Part shown: positions 8,343 to 13,928 of the stretch, in pieces
Numbering within the stretch: the first letter of the stretch is position 1
Layout of the letters: every line of letters starts with the position of its first letter
From: Methylococcaceae bacterium
Lineage (GTDB): Bacteria > Pseudomonadota > Gammaproteobacteria > Methylococcales > Methylomonadaceae
Direction of reading: 5' to 3'
Assembly: GCA_005779525.1 (NCBI GenBank)
Contig: SXIZ01000170.1
Coordinates: forward strand, 1 to 15,010
Length of the DNA: 15,010 nt
The notes under the pieces: generated by a model
What the model was told of the DNA's origin: nothing
The model's input: the letters and a program-made list of their open reading frames with translations, nothing else
The model's database searches: none
Position numbers and translations under genes: made by a program

Positions 8343-8392
8343 GATAAACATAATAATTAAGCTAAGCATAAGTATATTAATGGGGAAAAGTA

Positions 8393-9676
8393 ATGAAAAA
8401 TTCAGATAATCCATACCACGATCATTATGTAAGTCATCTAGCCAGAAACACTATCGCCCTTATTTTGGCGGGTGGTAGAGGTTCGCGACTGCATCAAATG
8501 ACCGACTGGCGTGCAAAACCTGCCGTGCCATTTGGTGGTAAATTTCGTATTATCGACTTCCCTCTGTCAAATTGTATTAACTCGGGTATCCGCAAAATTG
8601 CGGTACTGACCCAATATAAATCGGATTCTTTAATCCGACATATCCAACAAGGTTGGGGATTTCTGCGGGGCGAATTTGGCGAATATGTCGACTTAATGCC
8701 TGCGCAGCAACGTTTGGATGAAAACTCTTGGTACGCTGGCACAGCGGATGCCATATTTCAAAATATTGATATTCTGCGTAGCCGTCGTCCAGAACATATC
8801 CTCATTTTGGCGGGTGATCATATCTATAAAATGGATTATGCGGCGATGTTGGCGGACCATGTCGCAAATGAAGCCGACTTAACTATTGGCTGTATTGAAG
8901 TTCCGCTTGAAGAAGCAACTGCTTTTGGGGTTATGGACGTTGATAATACCCGCCGAGTAAAAGCCTTCGTTGAAAAACCCGAACATCCCCCCAAAATGCC
9001 TGGTCGAGAAAATACTGCGCTAGCCTCGATGGGTATTTATATTTTTAACGCTGGCTTTTTGTTTGAGCAGCTCATTAAAGATGCCGACACTAAAGGTTCT
9101 AGTCGCGATTTTGGTAAAGATATTATCCCTTCGGTGATCGAAAAATACCGCGTCAATGCTTATCCCTTCTTGGATATGCAAAAATCCGGTGCCCAAAGTT
9201 ATTGGCGAGATGTAGGAACCATTGATGCTTATTGGTCCGCTAATATGGAATTAATCGGGGTCAATCCAGAATTGAACTTATATGATAAAACTTGGCCAAT
9301 CTGGACGCACCAAGAACAAACGCCCCCTGCTAAGTTTGTATTTGATGATGATGATCGCCGCGGTCAAGCAATCGATTCCATGGTTTCAGGTGGCTGTGTT
9401 ATTTCGGGCGCAAAAGTGCGACACTCTTTATTATTTACCAATGTACGTGTGAACTCGTACTCCACTGTCCAAGACTCGGTGGTGTTGCCAGAAGTCACCA
9501 TTGCGCGCAACTGTCGTATCACTAAAGCAATTATTGATAAAGGCTGTGTCGTTGCTGAAGGTACGATTATCGGCGAAGATTTAGCTGAAGATGCTAAAAA
9601 GTATCATGTTAGCCCCGGCGGTGTGGTGCTGATTACTCCAGATATGCTAAGTCAAGCTAGACACTATGTGCGTTAA
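8393..9676 (+). CDS. glgC: Glucose-1-phosphate adenylyltransferase (ADP-glucose pyrophosphorylase)
   Basis: This 427-residue enzyme makes ADP-glucose from glucose-1-phosphate and ATP, the committed step of bacterial glycogen synthesis. Visible marks are the nucleotide loop LILAGGRGSRL (23-33), RAKPAVPFGGKFRIIDFPL, WYAGTADA (113-120), the catalytic D142 in AGDHIYKMDY and the sugar-phosphate lysine K195 in FVEKP, both at E. coli numbers. YWRDVGT follows. A C-terminal left-handed beta-helix begins near VSGGCVISG. The GGGGA site at 8382-8386 lies 6 nt before the ATG. Several E. coli allosteric residues are replaced: K39 by W, H46 by P, R130 by S, R419 by P and R423 by S, while R40 and R52 remain, so the effectors probably differ. 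An intrinsic terminator follows closely, and malQ comes next; glgA and glgB are not in the window. Confidence 0.96.
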   Translation: MKNSDNPYHDHYVSHLARNTIALILAGGRGSRLHQMTDWRAKPAVPFGGKFRIIDFPLSNCINSGIRKIAVLTQYKSDSLIRHIQQGWGFLRGEFGEYVDLMPAQQRLDENSWYAGTADAIFQNIDILRSRRPEHILILAGDHIYKMDYAAMLADHVANEADLTIGCIEVPLEEATAFGVMDVDNTRRVKAFVEKPEHPPKMPGRENTALASMGIYIFNAGFLFEQLIKDADTKGSSRDFGKDIIPSVIEKYRVNAYPFLDMQKSGAQSYWRDVGTIDAYWSANMELIGVNPELNLYDKTWPIWTHQEQTPPAKFVFDDDDRRGQAIDSMVSGGCVISGAKVRHSLLFTNVRVNSYSTVQDSVVLPEVTIARNCRITKAIIDKGCVVAEGTIIGEDLAEDAKKYHVSPGGVVLITPDMLSQARHYVR

Positions 9677-9697
9677 ATGACGAATAGCTAACGAGTT

Positions 9698-9736
9698 CGA
9701 TTACTGCCACACTAGGTAGTAATCGCGCTTTTTTTT
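9698..9736 (+). terminator. Intrinsic terminator after glgC
   Basis: An 11-bp stem, CGATTACTGCC (9698-9708) with GGTAGTAATCG (9715-9725) containing one G-U pair, closes a 6-base loop. It is followed after three bases by eight T (9729-9736). It starts 22 bases after the glgC stop and makes malQ a separate or only partly linked transcript. Confidence 0.88.
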
Positions 9737-9826
9737 GAGCAGGAATTTTGAATATGATTTTAATATTAGCATGATAGTTTTTGTAACACTTGCTCACATT
9801 AAACCCGGCATGAAGGAAAAGTTGAA

Positions 9827-11305
9827 ATGAATGATTGTCTGAATACTCGCCGTGCCGGTGTATTGTTACACATCACCTCGTTACCCGGTTCGAGTAAACA
9901 AGGTGAACTAGGGCAAGAAGCCTTTAATTTTGTGGATTTTCTCCACAGTGCCAACATCTCAGTCTGGCAAACCTTACCCCTTGGCATGCCCCATGGTGAT
10001 GGTTCGCCTTATCAATGTTTGTCCGCAAATGCGGGTAATCCTAGCTTAATTTGTATAGATTTTCTGGTCAAAAAAGGCTGGCTCGCTCATGAAGAAAGCT
10101 ATCCAAATGATCAATTTTTTGATCTGCAACAAAAACGTTATCTATTGGACCGTGCTTTTGAGAATTTTCTGACCCATGCTGACGATTTAGACCGTCAAGC
10201 TTTTGCACAATTTTGCGAAGCGCAAGCGGGATGGTTAGAAGATTTTGCCTTGTTTCTGGTACTTAAAAAAGAATTTGAGCAAGTTTGCTGGGTCGACTGG
10301 CCTGAACCTTACAAGCAAAGACAGACTAAAGCCATACGTGACGCCCGACGTCGATTAGGTCGGCAGATAGATTTTTACAAATTCGAGCAATTTGTGTTCT
10401 TTCAACAGTGGGGAGCACTTAAACAATATGCCAACGCCAAAGGCGTGTTTTTGTTCGGTGATATTCCTATCTTCGTTGCTTACGATAGTGCAGATGTGTG
10501 GTCTGCGCGCAGTAATTTTAAATTGAATAGTCGTGGCGAAATGACTGTCGTGGCTGGAGTGCCGCCTGACTATTTCTCTGCAACCGGACAGCGCTGGGGC
10601 AATCCGCATTATGACTGGGAATACCTAGCCAAAACCCAATTTAAATGGTGGGTTGAACGCATGCGTGTGCAGCAACAAATGTTCGATATCGTGCGCATCG
10701 ATCATTTTAGAGGCTTAGAAGCTGCATGGGAAATTCCCTCCGATGAAGCGACTGCAGTCAACGGTTCTTGGGTGCAAGCTCCTGGCAAAGAATTGCTGAC
10801 CGCAATTAATACTGAACTAGGCTATGTGAATTTGGTGGCCGAAGACTTGGGAATTATTACCCAAAGCGTGGAAGAGTTGCGCGATGAGTTTCACCTACCC
10901 GGTATGAAGATTTTGCAATTTGCGTTTGACGGCAATCGTCGAAATCCTTACCTTCCTTATAATTATCCCGAATTATGCGTTGCTTACACTGGCACACACG
11001 ACAACAATACGACATTAGGTTGGTTTAATGACCTAAACGACAACGATAAGTACCGCATCTATGAATTTTTAGGCTTTCCTAATGTTTCTATGCCTTATGC
11101 TCTAATCCGTGAAGCCTTAGCCTCGATATCAAATTTAGTCATTATCCCCATGCAAGATATTCTCGAATTAGGTGGCGAACATCGGATGAACACTCCAGGC
11201 ACCATGGAAGGAAATTGGCAATGGCGTTTTGGATGGCATCAACTCACTGACGATAAGGTAGGACGCCTACGACATTTAGTTAACTTACATGGGCGTTCTG
11301 CCTAA
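9827..11305 (+). CDS. malQ: 4-alpha-glucanotransferase (amylomaltase, GH77)
   Basis: This 492-residue cytosolic enzyme disproportionates maltooligosaccharides by moving alpha-1,4-glucan segments between chains. The GH77 blocks are LLHITSLPG (13-21), GDGSPYQ (57-63), FGDIPIFVAYDSADVW (210-225), GVPPDYFSATGQRWGNP (244-260), the nucleophile D292 in VRIDHFRG, the acid/base E339 in VAEDLG and the transition-state D392 in GTHDNNT. These numbers closely match Thermus amylomaltase, so it belongs to the short plant/Thermus-type form, not the long enterobacterial MalQ. AGGA (9814-9817) lies 9 nt before the ATG. Standing next to glgC, it most likely serves glycogen turnover or storage-glucan remodelling; no maltose transport genes are nearby. 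No terminator is seen directly after its stop. Confidence 0.96.
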   Translation: MNDCLNTRRAGVLLHITSLPGSSKQGELGQEAFNFVDFLHSANISVWQTLPLGMPHGDGSPYQCLSANAGNPSLICIDFLVKKGWLAHEESYPNDQFFDLQQKRYLLDRAFENFLTHADDLDRQAFAQFCEAQAGWLEDFALFLVLKKEFEQVCWVDWPEPYKQRQTKAIRDARRRLGRQIDFYKFEQFVFFQQWGALKQYANAKGVFLFGDIPIFVAYDSADVWSARSNFKLNSRGEMTVVAGVPPDYFSATGQRWGNPHYDWEYLAKTQFKWWVERMRVQQQMFDIVRIDHFRGLEAAWEIPSDEATAVNGSWVQAPGKELLTAINTELGYVNLVAEDLGIITQSVEELRDEFHLPGMKILQFAFDGNRRNPYLPYNYPELCVAYTGTHDNNTTLGWFNDLNDNDKYRIYEFLGFPNVSMPYALIREALASISNLVIIPMQDILELGGEHRMNTPGTMEGNWQWRFGWHQLTDDKVGRLRHLVNLHGRSA

Positions 11306-11421
11306 TGTACTGCTGCAGAGTAAGCGAATTAAATTTCGAATAATCGCAAGCCCCCCGAATAATTACCTATGGCTTTTTAACAATGAGCTTTAGGTGATTT
11401 TAAGTTTTAATTCAGCATGTC

Positions 11422-11538
11422 TCATGAATACTTCACCGTGTCCTCGGTCAGGGGCAGTTTGCCTGTTTGACCGATGATCTCGGTAGCGCCCTTCTGCCCC
11501 CCTAAAGTGCGACATTTTGTCGCGCGACAATATGCCAT
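11422..11538 (-). other. Possible 38-codon minus-strand ORF or gene remnant, unrecognised
   Basis: From an ATG at 11538 to a TGA at 11422-11424 the complement encodes 38 residues, ending in TGKLPLTEDTVKYS. The latter half uses G/C-ending codons (CTG, GGC, ACC, GAG, GTG), unlike its A+T-rich surroundings, and reads like a real protein tail. I cannot assign it to a family, and it has no clear ribosome binding site. It overlaps the RegA-type operator, whose symmetry constrains the same bases. It could be the remnant of a gene or mobile element, or chance. Confidence 0.2.
11509..11530 (+). promoter_or_regulatory. RegA/RegR/PrrA-type operator upstream of regBA
   Basis: GCGACATTTTGTCGC (11509-11523) is a perfect inverted repeat. 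It fits every position of the RegR-box consensus as I recall it from Bradyrhizobium, GNG(A/G)C(A/G)TTNNGNCGC, and the PrrA-type GCGNC/GNCGC half-sites. It overlaps a second perfect 14-base palindrome, TTGTCGCGCGACAA (11517-11530), giving three half-sites in a row. The gene for the cognate RegA lies downstream at 13129. Its centre lies about 59 bases before the predicted start of the short transcript described next, a usual place for an activator. Confidence 0.6.
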
Positions 11539-11539
11539 A

Positions 11540-11568
11540 TGGGCAAACATCCATTATCCCGATACACT
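11540..11568 (+). promoter_or_regulatory. Candidate promoter just downstream of the RegA-type operator
   Basis: TGGGCA (11540-11545, 4 of 6 to TTGACA), a 17-base spacer and TACACT (11563-11568, 4 of 6 to TATAAT) would start transcription near 11575. Weak hexamers directly behind an activator site are typical of activator-dependent promoters. An alternative -10, CATTAT (11552-11557), has no good -35. Confidence 0.3.
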
Positions 11569-11574
11569 GCAAGC

Positions 11575-11659
11575 AACTCTCGTAAGCACACCCTTCTCGC
11601 TAAACTTGAGTTAAAACCTTCCTCTCCAATGCGGTTAGACCCCTGACCGCATTTTTTTT
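11575..11659 (+). ncRNA. Candidate small RNA (about 85 nt) between the RegA operator and regB
   Basis: The 5' end is predicted from the candidate promoter and the 3' end from the terminator. The piece just before the terminator stem, CCTTCCTCTCC (11617-11627), is an unpaired CU-rich tract complementary to GGAGAGGAAGG, that is, to Shine-Dalgarno-like sequences. A single-stranded CU-rich seed before a strong terminator is a common design of base-pairing small RNAs. There is no reading frame of note. The alternative is an attenuated leader of regB or the far end of the malQ transcript. No known RNA family is recognised. Confidence 0.35.
11628..11659 (+). terminator. Strong intrinsic terminator upstream of regB
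   Basis: AATGCGGTTAG (11628-11638) pairs with CTGACCGCATT (11643-11653), 11 bp with one G-U pair around a 4-base loop. The stem runs straight into eight T (11652-11659). On the complement an A-run precedes the stem and no T-run follows, so it acts rightward. It stands 54 bases before the annotated regB start. Confidence 0.88.
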
Positions 11660-11713
11660 ATCTCACTTGAGGAAATCGCAGGCGTCTATGTAATTTTTGG
11701 ATTTAATTCACCG

Positions 11714-13132
11714 TTGCTACTGGTCATTGCTTATATGCTTAGCTATGTTTTACCAAAATCAGAAATTTCCACCAGTGAGAATTTGAAGTGGTTATTCATT
11801 CTGCGCAACTTAATGTTGGTTGCTGAATCACTGTTGATTCTCATCTTAGTTTATGTCCTGAATATTAATTTGCCTCAAGAGTATCTCTGGCCAGCACTGT
11901 GTTCGATTGCTGCGGTCAATTTATATACCTGGATGCGCATGCACACGTCAGCTCCGATCACGGAGGGTGAAATTTTTTCTCAGCTGTGCATTGATGTGTT
12001 TGCAATTGCGTCGCTGTTATATATGACTGGTGGTGCCAGTAATCCGATTACGTGGGTATTTTTAGTACCTTTAATTATCACCGCCATTATTTTGCCTCCT
12101 TCCTATGCTTGGTATATGGTCATATTGACCACCAGCATGTATACCTTACTGATCAGCTATAACATTCCACTACCCTCCTTCGAACCGCATCAACAAATTA
12201 TAGAGGATGTGTTAACCCCGCAGATGGTTAACGAAATGCAACAACATCTGCATCATGTCAGCGATAAACATTATTTAAACTTACATATCTTTGGCATGTG
12301 GTTTGGTTTTGTGTTCAGTGCAACTTTAGTGGCCTATTTTGTTGTCGAGCTGGCCAAAACCGTGCGTGAACGCGAACGTCATTTAGCCGAAGCCCGAGAA
12401 AATGCGCTACGTAACGAACGGGTAGTTGCCCTAGGTTCTTTAGCGGCCAGTGCCGCACATGATATGGGGACACCTTTAGGCACCATGGCCATTGTGACCC
12501 ATGATTTATTGGAGGATTATGCCGCCCAGGATTATCCCAAGTTGCATGAACGCCTGCAAATTTTGCAGCAGCAAATTACCCGCTGTAAAAATGCCTTAGT
12601 GGTGATGTCTGATTCCGGTGGAGAAACACGCGCCGAATCCGGTAAAGCCATGTCGATTATTGATTATTTAGACGGGGTATTAAATCAATGGCGCTCTCAA
12701 AATCCCAGCACAAAACTCAATCTCAAAATTAAGCCCACCTTCAACAGTGACAGTCAAATCATCGCTGAACAAACCTTGACCCATGCGCTGATAAATATCT
12801 TAAATAATGCAGCCGAAGCAACCGATACTGAGCGCGGCATTGATTTTATTGCGGAATGGAACGAGAGTAAATTGCTTTTAGGGATCCGAGATTATGGCCC
12901 AGGAATGCCCAAAGCGATACTTGAAGCCATCGGCAAACAACCCGTGAATAGCAATAAAATACAAGGATTGGGGGTTGGTTTATTTTTAAGTTGTACCACT
13001 ATCCGCCGCTTGCAAGGCCGAATCGAATTTTTACCTGCCATCCCGCAGGGAACCCACGTCGACATACAACTCAATTTATTAGATAACATTTATAATTTTC
13101 GCAAGACCCCTAATCGTATTGAATATGCATGA
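11714..13132 (+). CDS. regB: RegB/PrrB/ActS-family redox-sensing histidine kinase
   Basis: This is a membrane sensor kinase of up to 472 residues that phosphorylates RegA according to respiratory redox state. About six membrane segments lie in residues 25-215. Between the third and fourth is GGASNPI (106-112), the place of the quinone-binding GGxxNPF motif, with Ile for Phe. The H-box ASAAHDMGTPLGTMAIV has the phospho-acceptor H249. The redox-box cysteine is C291 in TRCKNAL. The N-box is NILNNAAEAT, and DYGPGMP and GLGVGLFLS complete the ATP site. The first possible start is a TTG at 11714; an in-frame ATG at 11735 is the alternative. Neither has a good ribosome binding site, and an upstream GAGGAA (11669-11674) is too far away. 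The stop overlaps the regA start as ATGA. The family assignment is firm; the exact N-terminus is open. Confidence 0.93.
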   Translation: MLLVIAYMLSYVLPKSEISTSENLKWLFILRNLMLVAESLLILILVYVLNINLPQEYLWPALCSIAAVNLYTWMRMHTSAPITEGEIFSQLCIDVFAIASLLYMTGGASNPITWVFLVPLIITAIILPPSYAWYMVILTTSMYTLLISYNIPLPSFEPHQQIIEDVLTPQMVNEMQQHLHHVSDKHYLNLHIFGMWFGFVFSATLVAYFVVELAKTVRERERHLAEARENALRNERVVALGSLAASAAHDMGTPLGTMAIVTHDLLEDYAAQDYPKLHERLQILQQQITRCKNALVVMSDSGGETRAESGKAMSIIDYLDGVLNQWRSQNPSTKLNLKIKPTFNSDSQIIAEQTLTHALINILNNAAEATDTERGIDFIAEWNESKLLLGIRDYGPGMPKAILEAIGKQPVNSNKIQGLGVGLFLSCTTIRRLQGRIEFLPAIPQGTHVDIQLNLLDNIYNFRKTPNRIEYA

Positions 13133-13677
13133 ATATCGCCAGCTCTTATAAACCCAATTTACTGCTCGTTGATGACGATACTATTTTTTGTAATGTACTG
13201 AAAACCGCCTTAGAACGGCGTAATTTTGAAGTGACTGTTGCCCAGAATGTTAAAGACGGGATTACATTAGCAAAAAATCTCGCACCCGAATACGCAATTA
13301 TTGATTTACGCATAGGCTTTGAATCAGGGTTAGAATTAGTCAAAGAACTAATCGAGATTGACGACAATACCCAAATTGTTATGTTAACGGGTTTTGCCAG
13401 TATTGCAACTGCCGTTGAAGCCATCAAGCTCGGCGCTAATCATTACCTGACGAAACCTGCAGACACCGATGAAATTATTAATGCATTATATAAGAATGCT
13501 GGAGACACCAGTGTTGCCATCAGTGATAATCCACTTTCAATTAAACGCTTAGAATGGGAGCATTTACAGAAAGTTCTGATGCAACATGATGGTAATATTT
13601 CAGCTGCCGCCCGCGCGTTGAATATGCACCGTCGGACTTTACAACGCAAGTTAGATAAACGCCCAGTCAGGGATTAA
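13129..13677 (+). CDS. regA: RegA/PrrA/ActR-family response regulator
   Basis: This 182-residue DNA-binding regulator pairs with RegB. The receiver domain spans about 8-125 with the acidic pocket D15-D17, the phospho-acceptor D59 in IIDLRI, T87 and K109 in LTKP. A short linker leads to the highly conserved C-terminal recognition part, SIKRLEWEHLQKVL (137-150), and the Fis-like helix-turn-helix GNISAAARALNMHRRTLQRK (155-174), the hallmark of RegA, PrrA, ActR and RoxR. RegA proteins control respiration, terminal oxidases, carbon and nitrogen fixation or sulfur metabolism with changing redox state; the targets in this organism are not shown by the window. Translation is probably coupled to regB by the ATGA overlap. 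A near-perfect operator for this family is present at 11509-11530, suggesting self-regulation or control of the short transcript there. Confidence 0.96.
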   Translation: MNIASSYKPNLLLVDDDTIFCNVLKTALERRNFEVTVAQNVKDGITLAKNLAPEYAIIDLRIGFESGLELVKELIEIDDNTQIVMLTGFASIATAVEAIKLGANHYLTKPADTDEIINALYKNAGDTSVAISDNPLSIKRLEWEHLQKVLMQHDGNISAAARALNMHRRTLQRKLDKRPVRD

Positions 13678-13712
13678 GACAGTTAATTTTCTAGAGCAAC
13701 GTTATCGCCTGC

Positions 13713-13898
13713 ATGTCAGCACAAGAACTACAATGCACTTTATGTAATCTTCCGGTAAAGGTTAAGACTTTTTATTTACAGACGACCCAAGGGGTTAAAT
13801 ATTTTTGTTGCCAAGGATGTTTAGGCGTATTTTCTTTGCTGAACCAAAACTTACTCATAGCCTCTGAAGATGAGGATGACCCTAAAAAATCCAACTAA
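13713..13898 (+). CDS. Small Cys-rich protein resembling the N-terminal metal-binding domain of CcoI/FixI-type copper P-type ATPases
   Basis: This 61-residue soluble protein carries CTLC (8-11, followed by NLPV) and FCCQGC (31-36, followed by LGVF). The pattern CxxCxLPV ... FCCxGC..VF is that of the short N-terminal metal-binding region of cation-transport ATPases linked to cbb3-type oxidase assembly (Pfam ATPase-cat_bd, from memory). The transmembrane and catalytic parts of an ATPase are absent: the frame ends in an acidic, then basic tail (SEDEDDPKKS) and a TAA. It begins 35 bases after regA on the same strand with no terminator between, so it is probably the third gene of the reg operon. 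The ribosome binding site is weak. Likely a metal (copper) binding or delivery factor; this is inferred from the motif and the operon. It converges on the nuoM-like gene 30 bases away. Confidence 0.72.
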   Translation: MSAQELQCTLCNLPVKVKTFYLQTTQGVKYFCCQGCLGVFSLLNQNLLIASEDEDDPKKSN

Positions 13899-13928
13899 GC
13901 AGCTTGCACCTGCGCCCAACAAATCCCT

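Larger units (their letters stand above)
7906..8392. other. 487-base noncoding region between hemF and glgC
   Basis: No open frame here looks like a protein and no tRNA is present. The first ~150 bases show only a weak spaced repeat, TGGCAAA (7909-7915) and TTTGCCA (7963-7969), which lacks a T-run and is a poor terminator. From about 8062 on there is a plausible sigma-70 promoter and then a string of inverted repeats leading to the glgC ribosome binding site. The gap is long for two housekeeping genes, so an untranslated leader or small RNA is possible. Confidence 0.6.
11306..11713. other. 408-base noncoding region between malQ and regB
   Basis: In order this gap holds an A+T-rich start without a malQ terminator, a more G+C-rich patch (about 11430-11530) with the 7-bp inverted repeat TCGGTCA/TGACCGA (11444-11450, 11468-11474), a RegA-type operator (11509-11530), a candidate promoter, a CU-rich tract (11617-11627), a strong terminator (11628-11659) and about 54 bases leading to regB. 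The 11430-11530 patch also contains a codon-like minus-strand frame. The terminator lies more than 320 bases past malQ, so it is more likely the end of a separate short transcript or an attenuator before regB. Confidence 0.6.

Noticed and set aside
11390..11572. 60-codon minus-strand frame upstream of regB
   Set aside because: It overlaps the more protein-like frame 11422-11538 in another phase and the operator, and its translation is rich in Arg, His and Cys as expected of an out-of-phase reading.
11688..11693. ATGTAA as the original regB start broken by a frameshift
   Set aside because: The regB frame is open far upstream in a different phase and the first membrane segment is intact from the later starts, so there is no evidence of a mutation; it is only noted in the finding on the regB leader.
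13713..13898. The small Cys-rich gene as a broken copper ATPase (pseudogene)
   Set aside because: The following sequence encodes no ATPase parts in any frame but a convergent nuoM-like gene, and the frame has its own start, a charged tail and a stop, so a genuine short protein is more likely.
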